Part shown: positions 25,166 to 33,109 of the stretch, one piece after another
Position numbering within the stretch: position 1 is the stretch's first letter
How the letters are laid out: each line of letters begins with the position of its first letter
NCBI RefSeq assembly: GCF_017744435.1
Contig: NZ_JAGIBG010000008.1
Location: 185,528 to 249,527 of the forward strand
Source: Pseudomonas sp.
Lineage (GTDB): Bacteria > Pseudomonadota > Gammaproteobacteria > Pseudomonadales > Pseudomonadaceae
DNA length: 64,000 nt
Direction of reading: 5' to 3'
Position numbers and translations under genes: made by a program
The notes under the pieces: model-generated
What the model saw: the letters and a program-made list of their open reading frames with translations, nothing else
What the model was told of the DNA's origin: nothing
The model's database searches: none

Positions 25166-26371
25166 TCAGGCTGTTGCAGCAACCGGCAAGGGTGGCTGCT
25201 CACGGCGAATACTGGCCAGCGGCACCGCCACCAGCAGCAGGGTCAGTACCACTGTCACGCCGATGCCCCAGGCCGCCAGGCTGAAACCACCCAGCGAAAT
25301 CAACCCGCCGGAAATCGCCGGCCCCACCGCCAGCCCGAGGCTGAGGAAGCTGCCGGCGGCAGCCACCACACGGCCCTCGCGGTCCAGCGCCGCAGCCAGG
25401 CCAGTGAGGTAACTGAGGGCGTAGAAATAGGTGATGCAGATGGTCATCACCCCGGCGGTGTACAGGGTCTTGGAGTGCTCGCCCAGTACATAGCTGAGGC
25501 TGGTTGCACCGGTCAGCAGGATCGCCAGGATCACCGGCGTGCTCATGCCGAAGCGCTTGCCGACCATGGCTGCGATCAGCGGCCCGATCAGGCCGACGAA
25601 CGACTGGAACGACAGCAGCACGCCCAGCTCATCGCCGCTGTAGCCGACCATGGTGCCGATCCGCTCGACAAAGGCCCAGCCCATGGTGTCGCGGGCCTGG
25701 AACACGAACATCGCCAGCATCATGCAGATTGCCGGCAGGCTCAGCAGGATATTGCCTGCGCCTGGCTTGCCGGCCGGCGCCTGTGGCGAAGGTTCGGCCA
25801 CCGGCGCGCGCTGCACCATTGCCGGGATGGCCAGCAGCATCACCGCCATGGTCGCCGCCATCGCGTAGTACAAACCGTGCAGGCCATGGGCGGCCATGAC
25901 CTTGGCATAGCCCAGCATCACCACGATCATCAGCACCACCGACAGCACGTTCATGTGCCCGGCGACCCGGTCCGGGTGCTTGGCGCTGGACACGGCGGCG
26001 TTGCCGCAGGCCAGGGCCAGGCCGGCGCCGATACCCGCCACACAGCGTACTGCCGCGAGTGCGTAGATGCTGTCGACATTGGCACTGAGCAGGTTGGCGG
26101 CAATCGCCAGCAGGGTGCCGGCCAACGCCAGGGTGCGCCGCGGTGCGCGGCCCATGAACGGGGCGACCAGCAGCGAGGCGAGCATGGTGAAACCGAACTC
26201 GGCCGACATCAGCAGCCCGGCCTGGGCTTCGTTGAGTTGCAAATCGTGAATGATGGCGCTGATCAGGAACGGCAAGGCCCACAGCCCGAGCAGGCCGACG
26301 CCGTAGGCAGACGCGGCGGCGGAGAACACCAGGCTCCAGCTTTCGGGCAAGCAGTGTTTTATTGTTTTCAT
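25166..26371 (-). CDS. MFS transporter at the end of the amine-demethylation operon
   Basis: The 401-aa protein has about 12 helices, with FSAAASAYGVGLLGLWALPFLISAI in helix 1 and LLVAPFMGRAPRRTLA after helix 2. It starts at the ATG at 26371, 72 bp after the DUF3445 gene stop on the same strand. It is therefore likely co-transcribed and may import the amine substrate or export a product. The substrate is not readable from sequence. Confidence 0.8.
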   Translation of the reverse strand: MKTIKHCLPESWSLVFSAAASAYGVGLLGLWALPFLISAIIHDLQLNEAQAGLLMSAEFGFTMLASLLVAPFMGRAPRRTLALAGTLLAIAANLLSANVDSIYALAAVRCVAGIGAGLALACGNAAVSSAKHPDRVAGHMNVLSVVLMIVVMLGYAKVMAAHGLHGLYYAMAATMAVMLLAIPAMVQRAPVAEPSPQAPAGKPGAGNILLSLPAICMMLAMFVFQARDTMGWAFVERIGTMVGYSGDELGVLLSFQSFVGLIGPLIAAMVGKRFGMSTPVILAILLTGATSLSYVLGEHSKTLYTAGVMTICITYFYALSYLTGLAAALDREGRVVAAAGSFLSLGLAVGPAISGGLISLGGFSLAAWGIGVTVVLTLLLVAVPLASIRREQPPLPVAATA

Positions 26372-26443
26372 TGGGGTAACCCCTGAATGGCAGGCACGGC
26401 ATTGGGTAGACGCGCGCAGGTTAAGGCGCGCGCAGGGTACGGG

Positions 26444-27490
26444 TTACTGCTGGCTTTCGTCGACCGGGGTGCCGTCGTCGTACTGCGACAGCCAGCTGAC
26501 CATGGCATCGCGGTAGCGGGTGAAGCCCTTGTAGTCGACCAGTTCCTGGTCCAGGTCGCGGATCACCCGGTGCATGCGCTTGGCCCACTGTGGCGCGAAC
26601 TCGGCCAGTTCCTGCAGGCTGACCAGGTAGGTCCGCACCGGGAACAGCACGGCGTTGCTGCGTGGCAAGCGGTGCAGGGGCTGCAGCTCGATACGCAGGT
26701 TGACCCGTTCACCGGCGTTTTCGGCGGTCACGGTGGTGCGCTCCGGGGCCCAGTCGGGCAGGGTTTCGGCGGAGGTTTCCAGGCGCGGGTCGACGGTGAT
26801 CGACCAGTTGGTGCGGCGCACCGGGTGACCAGGGCGCAGGCGCAGGAGGAACTTCAGTGCCCGCTGCAGGATGCCCATTTCATGCAGCTTGGGCACCGGG
26901 CCGTGGAACTCCATGAAGCTCATGCCGAGGTTGAAGCGCAGCGAGTAGTCGGCGCGCTGGGTGGCCATGCCGGCGCCCATCACCAGGGTGTCGTCACGCT
27001 CTTCGAGGAGAATGAACTCGCCCTGGGCCTGGCGGGTGATGTATTCCATCGGCTCCATCGGCAGGGTGCTGGCATCACCGAAGGTGAAGGTCTGGTCGAT
27101 CTGCAGCGGGCGGTTGATCCAGTGCCACTGGCTGCCTTTCTTGTCCAGGGTGAAGTGCTCGGGGTAGTCGCGCGAGTACGACTCCATCAGCAGTTCCAGC
27201 AGGTCCCACTGGGCTTCCATCATGTGCGGCAGGGCGGCGTAGTGCACGCCCGGCTGGCTGTCGAGGGTGTGCGCACGGTGGTGGCACTCGGAGATGTAGT
27301 GCTCGTCGATGTCGAACTGCCCGCGCAGCGCGCCGGTGCCGAACGGTACGTGCGGCTCGACGTTCATCGAGTACATGTACTGGTCTTCCGGGTACGGGAA
27401 GGGCAGACGCAGCACGGCTTCGCGGCTGTTGCTGTAGGTGTGGCCCTGGCCTGCGTCGGCGTAGGATTCGATCGGCTTGAATACGGTCAT
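26444..27490 (-). CDS. DUF3445 heme-dependent oxidative N-demethylase family protein
   Basis: The 348-aa protein has the DUF3445 pattern: FKPIESYADAGQGHTYSNSREAVLRLPFPYPEDQYMYSMNVEP at the start, then MGAGMATQRADYSLRFNLGMSFMEFHGPVP and TNWSITVDPRLE. This family is the heme-binding catalytic part of multicomponent amine monooxygenases such as dimethylamine monooxygenase (DmmDABC of Pseudomonas mendocina). It removes a methyl or alkyl group from a secondary amine. The two partner subunits are encoded directly upstream. Confidence 0.85.
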   Translation of the reverse strand: MTVFKPIESYADAGQGHTYSNSREAVLRLPFPYPEDQYMYSMNVEPHVPFGTGALRGQFDIDEHYISECHHRAHTLDSQPGVHYAALPHMMEAQWDLLELLMESYSRDYPEHFTLDKKGSQWHWINRPLQIDQTFTFGDASTLPMEPMEYITRQAQGEFILLEERDDTLVMGAGMATQRADYSLRFNLGMSFMEFHGPVPKLHEMGILQRALKFLLRLRPGHPVRRTNWSITVDPRLETSAETLPDWAPERTTVTAENAGERVNLRIELQPLHRLPRSNAVLFPVRTYLVSLQELAEFAPQWAKRMHRVIRDLDQELVDYKGFTRYRDAMVSWLSQYDDGTPVDESQQ

Positions 27491-27507
27491 GTTGTTGTTT
27501 TCCTGTC

Positions 27508-28476
27508 TCAGAGGTCTACGACCAGGCGGCTGCAGTTGGCGCGGGATACGCAGGGCATGAATTTGCGCTTGCTCAGCTTGTCTTCCTCGCTGAGCCAGTC
27601 ATCGCGATGGTCGAGTTCGCCATCGATGTCCAGTACTTCGGTCTCGCAGTAGCCACAGGCACCGCCGCGGCACAGGTAAGGCACCTTGTAGCCGGCCTGT
27701 TCGGCGGCCTCGAGTAGCGACTGTTCGGCCGGCACCTCGATGGTCACGCCCTGGCGTGCCAGGGTGACGCTGAATGGCTGGCCGCTGGAGCCTTGCTCGA
27801 CGAAGCGCTCGTAGTGAATGTGGCTGTCGGTCCAGCCCAGTGCGCGGGCGCTGTCGAGGGTGTCGTCGATCATGCTGTCCGGGCCGCAGACATACACGTG
27901 GCTACCCAAGGGGCGGTCGGCAAGGATGTGGCGGATGTCCATGCGCGCATCGACGCCTTGCACGTACAGCTGCACGCGCTCGCCGTAACGTGCCTGCAGC
28001 TCCAGGCCCAGGGCAGTGTGCTCGGGGCCGCGCACGGCCAGGTGCAGCTCGAAGGTGGCCTGCTTGAGTTGCAGTTCTTCCAGTTGCGAGTAGACCGGGG
28101 TGATGCCCACGCCGCCGGCAATGAACACGTGCTGGCGGGCATGCTTGGCCAACGGGAACAGGTTGGCCGGCTGCAGGATCTGCAACAGGTCGCCCTCGGC
28201 GACCCGGTCATGCAGGTAGCGCGAGCCGCCACGGCCATCGCAGACCCGGCGCACGGCGATCTGGTAGGCGCTGGAGTCGTAGGGCGAGCTCATCAGCGAG
28301 TAGGCGTTGCGGTGGGTCTTGTCACCGTCTTCGAGCACCACCACCACGTGGCTGCCGCCGGAAAACGCCGGCAGGTGCTTGCCGGCCGGGTCGACCAGGG
28401 TGAAGCGGGTGATTTCCGGGGTGAGCGCTTCGATGCGGGCGACGCGCACGCTGAGGGTGCCGTTATGGGTATTCAT
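27508..28476 (-). CDS. PDR/VanB-family ferredoxin reductase, electron donor of the N-demethylase
   Basis: The 322-aa protein starts at MNTHNGTLSVRV (ATG 28476, GGAG upstream). A FAD/FMN-binding barrel (about 5-105) and NAD-binding domain (GGVGITPVYSQ, VYVCGPDSM) are followed by a plant-type 2Fe-2S domain (YLCRGGACGYCETEV ... FMPCVS). It passes electrons from NAD(P)H to the DUF3445 heme protein. The start overlaps the DmmA-like stop as ATGA, and the DUF3445 gene follows 17 bp later. Confidence 0.9.
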   Translation of the reverse strand: MNTHNGTLSVRVARIEALTPEITRFTLVDPAGKHLPAFSGGSHVVVVLEDGDKTHRNAYSLMSSPYDSSAYQIAVRRVCDGRGGSRYLHDRVAEGDLLQILQPANLFPLAKHARQHVFIAGGVGITPVYSQLEELQLKQATFELHLAVRGPEHTALGLELQARYGERVQLYVQGVDARMDIRHILADRPLGSHVYVCGPDSMIDDTLDSARALGWTDSHIHYERFVEQGSSGQPFSVTLARQGVTIEVPAEQSLLEAAEQAGYKVPYLCRGGACGYCETEVLDIDGELDHRDDWLSEEDKLSKRKFMPCVSRANCSRLVVDL

Positions 28477-29078
28477 GTGTCGAGCTCCTCGGCTGCTGGC
28501 AGTTCGCCCGGGACTTCGCCATCGGCCTTGATGCCCTGGAAGGCGGCCAGGCGGCGGGAATAGTGGTCGCGTACCACCAGGTCGAGCTGGCAACCGGGGC
28601 AGCTGAACACGCGCTGGGTGACGTTCTCGGTGTAGGTGTCGCAGTGCGCGCACCACACGCGGCGGACCAGGGTGCCGCTGTGTTCGCGCAGAACTTCGTC
28701 ACGGTTCAGGTCGACCGCGTTGGCGGCTTGCATGGCGGTGCCGATGAAGCTTTCCGAGCCGCTGAGGTACAGGCGCGTGCCCATGTGGGCCTGGCCCAGG
28801 CGTTCGCGCAGGGCGGCGATCAGCGCCTGGTTGCTGGGGAACACGTCCAGCCCGGCCGCTTCTGCGGCTTGCAGCGCCTGCAGGTGATCGTGCCCGGAGA
28901 ACGACTCGGTGGAGTAGAGCAGGGTGCTGCGCGCGCGTTGCGCGGGCGACATGTCCGCGATCAGGCGCAGCATGGCCGCGCCGCCACTGCCCTGGCCCGC
29001 GATCAGGTGGCGCAGGCCGCCTGCCATGGGCCGCAGCTGGTCGTAGACCGGGCGGCTTTTGATGCCGGTGATAAGCAT
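28473..29078 (-). CDS. Dimethylamine monooxygenase subunit DmmA-like protein
   Basis: The 201-aa protein has an N-terminal reductase-like region with PVYDQLRPMAGGLRHLIAGQG and LYLSGSESFIGTAMQAA. A C-terminal four-Cys zinc or iron knuckle follows (C143-x2-C146, C160-x2-C163). This matches the DmmA family of oxidative amine demethylases. It overlaps the downstream reductase gene by 4 bp, so the two are translationally coupled. The role in electron transfer or assembly is by family. Confidence 0.85.
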   Translation of the reverse strand: MLITGIKSRPVYDQLRPMAGGLRHLIAGQGSGGAAMLRLIADMSPAQRARSTLLYSTESFSGHDHLQALQAAEAAGLDVFPSNQALIAALRERLGQAHMGTRLYLSGSESFIGTAMQAANAVDLNRDEVLREHSGTLVRRVWCAHCDTYTENVTQRVFSCPGCQLDLVVRDHYSRRLAAFQGIKADGEVPGELPAAEELDT

Positions 29079-29185
29079 GGTGACACACCTCGTAAGCCCG
29101 AACCCCCGGCCTGTGCCGGAAGGTAACGTTGACGGCTGTTTTCAGGCTCGGGCATGGGCGGAAGCAGAACCCATGCCATATTGCC

Positions 29186-29197
29186 TATGGTTTTATA
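29186..29197. promoter_or_regulatory. Candidate regulator site TATGGTTTTATA upstream of dmmA-like gene
   Basis: This site matches the palindrome upstream of the aldehyde dehydrogenase (TATGGTTTCATA read on the opposite strand) at 11 of 12 positions. It lies 108 bp before the DmmA-like start in AT-rich DNA. It could let the GntR regulator control the second half of the cluster. Confidence 0.35.
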
Positions 29198-29220
29198 TGT
29201 TTTATGACCAAAGTCGACAA

Positions 29221-30645
29221 TCAGTGCTTGAACATCACGTGGCGCACACAGGTGTAGTCTTCCAGGCCGTACATCGACATGTCCTTGCCGTAGCCCGACT
29301 GCTTCATGCCGCCGTGGGGCATTTCGCTGACCAGCATGAAGTGCGTGTTGACCCAGGTGCAGCCGTACTGCAGGCGTGCAGCCAGGCGGTTGGCGCGGCC
29401 GACGTCGCGGGTCCACACCGAGGAGGCGAGGCCGTAGTCGGAATCGTTGGCGTAGGCCAGGGCCTGGGCTTCGTCGGTAAACGGGGTAATGCTGACCACC
29501 GGGCCGAACACTTCACGCTGGACGACCTCGTCATCCTGGCGGGCATCGGCCAGCACGGTCGGCGCGAAGAAGAAGCCGTCGCCTGCACCCCGATGGCCGC
29601 CAGTGACCAGGCGGATGTGCGGCTGGGCCTTGGCGCGCTCGACGAAACCTTCGACGCGCTCCAGGTGCTCGCGGGTGATCAGCGGGCCGAGCTCGGTTTC
29701 AGGGTCGTCCTGCAGGCCCATGCGCAGGCTGGCCACGGCTTCGCCCAGCTTGCTCACGAACTGCTCGTAGACGCCTTGCTGGACATACAGGCGGCAGGCA
29801 GCGGTGCAGTCCTGGCCGGCGTTGTAGAAGCCGAACGCACGGATGCCTTCGACGGCGGCATCGATGTCGGCGTCGTCGAAGATCAGTACCGGCGCCTTGC
29901 CACCCAGCTCCATGTGGGTGCGCTTCACGCTGCTGGCGGTGCTGGCGATGATCCGTGCACCGGTGGCCACCGAGCCGGTCAGCGACACCAGGCGCACCTT
30001 GGGGTGGTTGACCAGCGGTTCGCCGACGCTCGGGCCACGGCCGAACAGGATGTTGACCACGCCGGCGGGGAACAGCTCGGCCATGATCTCGCCCAGCGCC
30101 AGGGCGGTCAGCGGGGTTTGCTCGGAGGGCTTGAGCACCACGCAGTTGCCGGCGGCCAGCGCCGGGGCGAGCTTCCAGGCGACCATCATCAGTGGGTAGT
30201 TCCATGGCGCGATGGAGGCGATTACGCCGAGCGGGTCACGGCGGATCATCGAAGTGTGCCCCGGCAGGTACTCGCCGCCGGCCGAGCCGGACAGGCAACG
30301 GCTGGCGCCGGCAAAGAAGCGGAACACGTCGGCGATGGCCGGGATTTCATCATTCAGCGCCGCCTGGTAAGGCTTGCCGCAGTTCTGCGACTCCAGGCGG
30401 GCGAGGCGGGCGGCTTCGGCTTCGATGCGGTCGGCCAGCTTGAGCAGCAACTGGGCGCGGTCCTTGGGTGCGGTCTGCGACCAGCCGACGAAGGCCTGGT
30501 CGGCGGCCTGCACCGCAGCATCCACCTGGGCAGCGCTGGCTTCGGCGATAGTCACCAGCACCGTGCCTTCGGACGGGTTGTACACGGCGTACGGGCTGCC
30601 TTGCCCGTCGACCAACTGGCCGTTGATCAGGAGTTTGGTTTGCAT
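29221..30645 (-). CDS. Aldehyde dehydrogenase, gamma-aminobutyraldehyde/betaine aldehyde type
   Basis: The 474-aa NAD-dependent aldehyde dehydrogenase starts at [14 protein letters not shown] (ATG 30645, AGGAAT upstream). It has the active-site Glu in [18 protein letters not shown] and Cys in [16 protein letters not shown]. The sequence resembles PatD/YdcW, which oxidise 4-aminobutyraldehyde. In this operon it would oxidise an aminoaldehyde released by, or leading to, the N-demethylase reaction. It is the first gene on the minus strand, divergent from the GntR regulator. Confidence 0.9.
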   Translation of the reverse strand: MQTKLLINGQLVDGQGSPYAVYNPSEGTVLVTIAEASAAQVDAAVQAADQAFVGWSQTAPKDRAQLLLKLADRIEAEAARLARLESQNCGKPYQAALNDEIPAIADVFRFFAGASRCLSGSAGGEYLPGHTSMIRRDPLGVIASIAPWNYPLMMVAWKLAPALAAGNCVVLKPSEQTPLTALALGEIMAELFPAGVVNILFGRGPSVGEPLVNHPKVRLVSLTGSVATGARIIASTASSVKRTHMELGGKAPVLIFDDADIDAAVEGIRAFGFYNAGQDCTAACRLYVQQGVYEQFVSKLGEAVASLRMGLQDDPETELGPLITREHLERVEGFVERAKAQPHIRLVTGGHRGAGDGFFFAPTVLADARQDDEVVQREVFGPVVSITPFTDEAQALAYANDSDYGLASSVWTRDVGRANRLAARLQYGCTWVNTHFMLVSEMPHGGMKQSGYGKDMSMYGLEDYTCVRHVMFKH

Positions 30646-30686
30646 GGCGGATTCCTTGGTCGGTCTTATTGGTAGAAATCTAAACC

Positions 30687-30698
30687 TATGAAACCATA
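30687..30698. promoter_or_regulatory. Candidate FCD-regulator operator TATG-N4-CATA
   Basis: TATGAAACCATA is a TATG/CATA inverted repeat, 42 bp before the aldehyde dehydrogenase start and in the shared promoter with the GntR gene. A near-copy lies before the DmmA-like gene. GntR/FCD proteins usually bind short palindromes of this size. Confidence 0.4.
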
Positions 30699-30861
30699 TC
30701 TTAATATTTTTAGTTTGCCAACCACTGCGAAAATCCACTTCCAGGCGGTAGAATGGCCGGCAAATCGGTATCGGGCGCTGGCCCGTTCGCTATAAGATGC
30801 GAAACTGAACCTTTTAGCCGAGGCCCGCGCCCAGCCCGGCAATGCTCGATAGGGAGAGGCA

Positions 30862-31611
30862 ATGACTGCCCTGAATAGTGCTCGTAACACCGCCTTCATC
30901 CGGTTGCGCCAGGAAGGGCGAACCGATGAAGTGGCGCGCCGCCTGGTGGAGGCGATCGAGCTGGGGATGTTCGCTGAAGGGCAGCAACTGCCCAGTGAGT
31001 CGGAACTGGCCCTGCAATTGGGTGTCGCCACGGTGACCTTGCGTGAAGCGCTGGTGGTGCTGCGCCAACGTGGCTTGATCGAGACCCGTCGCGGGCGCAA
31101 TGGCGGCAGCTTTGTCTGCGCCCCGGTGGAATTGCCCGAAGCGCTGCTGCTGCAACGCCTGCGTGACATGAGCGGCCCGGACCTGCGCGACCTGGGCGAT
31201 GAACAAACGGCGATCTCCGGCACGGCGGCGCGCCTGGCCGCCAAGCGCAGCTCGCCAGAGCAGCAGGCACGTATCGCCCAGCATATCGAAACCCTCAGCC
31301 AGGCCGGCTCGCGCCTGGCCCGGCACCGCGCCGATGCACGTTTTCATATCGAAGTGGCCGCCGCTGCCCAGTCGCTGCGCCTGACCAGCGCAGAAATGCG
31401 CCTGCAGTCGGAAGTCGGTGAACTGCTGTGGATGGAGGCCGCTGGCGGCGGTGACGTGACGGTGGTCGAACACGAGCACCGGGCCATTCTCGAAGCGCTG
31501 GTCGCCGGTGATGCGGTGCTGGCTGGCGCCTTGGCCGAAGCCCATGTCAGCCGTGGCATCAAGCGCCTGATCAGCCTGCGTCTGGAGCTGCTGGCCGACG
31601 GGCAGGACTGA
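30862..31611 (+). CDS. GntR-family regulator, FadR/FCD subfamily
   Basis: The 249-aa protein has a winged helix (GRTDEVARRLVEAIELGMFAEGQQLPSESELALQLGVATVTLREALVVLRQRGLIETRRGRNGGSFV) and an all-helical FCD effector domain. The domain includes DARFHIEVAAAAQS and VEHEHRAILEALVAGD, which hold likely metal or ligand histidines. It is divergent from the aldehyde dehydrogenase operon and upstream of a Cache-domain gene. It is the likely repressor of the amine pathway. Confidence 0.9.
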   Translation: MTALNSARNTAFIRLRQEGRTDEVARRLVEAIELGMFAEGQQLPSESELALQLGVATVTLREALVVLRQRGLIETRRGRNGGSFVCAPVELPEALLLQRLRDMSGPDLRDLGDEQTAISGTAARLAAKRSSPEQQARIAQHIETLSQAGSRLARHRADARFHIEVAAAAQSLRLTSAEMRLQSEVGELLWMEAAGGGDVTVVEHEHRAILEALVAGDAVLAGALAEAHVSRGIKRLISLRLELLADGQD

Positions 31612-31653
31612 GCCGTCCATAACAACAAAGCTGTACCTGCGTGAGGTAATGCC

Positions 31654-32400
31654 ATGTTTGCCCTGAGCGAAAACGACCCGCTGTCAGCCTGTGCCCAGCA
31701 ACTGGACCACACCCTGGGGACCATCTTCGGCCAGGTTCGCCAGCTGGTGGAAGAAACCCGAGCGCTATGGGAGCGGGTACTCGCCGAAGGGCGCCAGCCG
31801 TGCGCCAAGGACCTCGCGACCCTGCGCCCGGCCATCGACCAGCAATTGCTCACCACCGGTGCCTTTGGCTGTGGCGGCGGCATCATCGTCGCGCCCAACG
31901 GCCTGGCCGACCGCGAGATGCACCTGGAGTGGTGGTACCTGGCCGACGGTGGCAAGACCCTGCCGCTGCGGCCGAACTTCGATCGGCGCCGCGAGAACTA
32001 CTACGACTACACCGAAATGCCCTGGTACAGCCGGCCGATGAAAACCGGCAAGAGCGTGGTTGAAGGGCCGTACGTGGACCTGTACGGCACCAACATGTAC
32101 GTGCTGACCTTCACCATGCCGATCGAGGTGCAGGGCCGGTTCATCGGCGTCGCCGGGCTGGACCTGTCGCTGCACAATGTCGAGCGCCTGCTGGTGCGCA
32201 GCCTGATGCGCCTGGAGCATGAGGCGGTGCTGATCTCGGCGGACGGGCGGGTGATTGCCTCGAACACCGCGAACTGGATGGTCGGTGACCTGGCCCAGGC
32301 CTTGTTGAACACCTTGCCGCGCGATGGCATTCGCCTGGCGTTGGCGGAGTCCGAGGCGGGGTGGTCGTTGGTGCGCTTGCCGGTGCTCAGGCGCAAATGA
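31654..32400 (+). CDS. Stand-alone soluble Cache-domain protein
   Basis: The 248-aa protein has no signal peptide and no membrane helix. Its body resembles a dCache ligand-binding domain: RRENYYDYTEMPWYSRPMKTGKSVVEGPYVDLYGTNMYVLTFTMPIEVQGRFIGVAGLDLSLHNVERLL. In chemoreceptors this domain binds amines and amino acids outside the cell. Here it is predicted cytosolic and encoded 42 bp after the GntR regulator. It may therefore sense or bind the pathway amine together with that regulator. Function is inferred from context. Confidence 0.7.
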   Translation: MFALSENDPLSACAQQLDHTLGTIFGQVRQLVEETRALWERVLAEGRQPCAKDLATLRPAIDQQLLTTGAFGCGGGIIVAPNGLADREMHLEWWYLADGGKTLPLRPNFDRRRENYYDYTEMPWYSRPMKTGKSVVEGPYVDLYGTNMYVLTFTMPIEVQGRFIGVAGLDLSLHNVERLLVRSLMRLEHEAVLISADGRVIASNTANWMVGDLAQALLNTLPRDGIRLALAESEAGWSLVRLPVLRRK

Positions 32401-32415
32401 TCGGCTGCCTGACAG

Positions 32416-32511
32416 GGCCTCTTCGCGGGCTCGCCCGCTCCCACAGGAATATCACAGGCCTCAAGCTCGGCACAGTCCCTGTGGGAGCGGGCGTGCCCGC
32501 GAAGAGGCCGG
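32416..32511. repeat. Inverted pair of REP palindromes
   Basis: Copies at 32416-32448 and 32476-32511 face each other, sharing GGCCTCTTCGCGGGC arms and the CTCCCACAGG tail. They lie between the convergent Cache-protein and GNAT genes. Confidence 0.88.
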
Positions 32512-32519
32512 CCCAGGTT

Positions 32520-32975
32520 TTACAAGGCCTTGCGCATGAACACCCGGGCAAAGCCTTGTTCTTCAGCCCGGTGCGTCTCGACATACCCCAGCCTGCGATA
32601 GATCTCGATGTTCTCGGTCATCCGTTCATGGGTATACAGCCGCACGGCATTGCACCCTGCTTGCCGTGACCGGGTTTCACAAAGCTGCATCAGCACCTTG
32701 CCAATCCCCCGGCCCTTGCACGCGGGCGAAACCGCAACATTGGCCAGCAGCATCTCATCGCCTTCGCACTCCAGCACCAGTACCCCCACCACTTGCGTGC
32801 CTTGCAGTGCCACGTGCACCTCTGCATCCGCCACCACCTGGCGATAGTCATCCAGCATCGGTGCTGGCGGCTTGCCGATGCGGCAGATATAGGGCGAGTA
32901 GGCCGCCTGGACCAGTTCCGTGATCGCCTCGATGTCGGCCAGTTCGGCCCTGCGCAGCGTAAGGTCCGTGTTCAA
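32520..32975 (-). CDS. GNAT-family N-acetyltransferase
   Basis: The 151-aa protein has the acetyl-CoA motif VAVSPACKGRGIGKVLMQLCE (R/Q-x-x-G-x-G/A type) and ENIEIYRRLGYVETHR at the end. The start is a TTG at 32975 (LNTDLTLRRAELAD) because a perfect AGGAGG lies 7 bases upstream; the longer ATG form has no ribosome site. The substrate is unknown. Confidence 0.82.
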   Translation of the reverse strand: MNTDLTLRRAELADIEAITELVQAAYSPYICRIGKPPAPMLDDYRQVVADAEVHVALQGTQVVGVLVLECEGDEMLLANVAVSPACKGRGIGKVLMQLCETRSRQAGCNAVRLYTHERMTENIEIYRRLGYVETHRAEEQGFARVFMRKAL

Positions 32976-33109
32976 GGTGAAGCCTCCTGAAGTTCGCCTG
33001 AGCTTGATAGGTATGAGTCTGCCACGCTTCACTCCGCTGCTTTCATATCCAAACGCCGGTCACCCCGTGATAAAAACCGGGCACTCGACAAAAACAACCG
33101 GAATGCCCG

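Noticed and set aside
29106..29119. CCGGC-CTGT-GCCGG hairpin after the aldehyde dehydrogenase as a terminator
   Set aside because: The stem is only 5 bp, lies over 100 bp past the stop, has no T-run and sits in the ribosome-site region of the DmmA-like gene.
29059..30675. A 538-codon plus-strand frame opposite the aldehyde dehydrogenase
   Set aside because: The minus strand has the full dehydrogenase with active-site Glu and Cys. The plus frame is its shadow.
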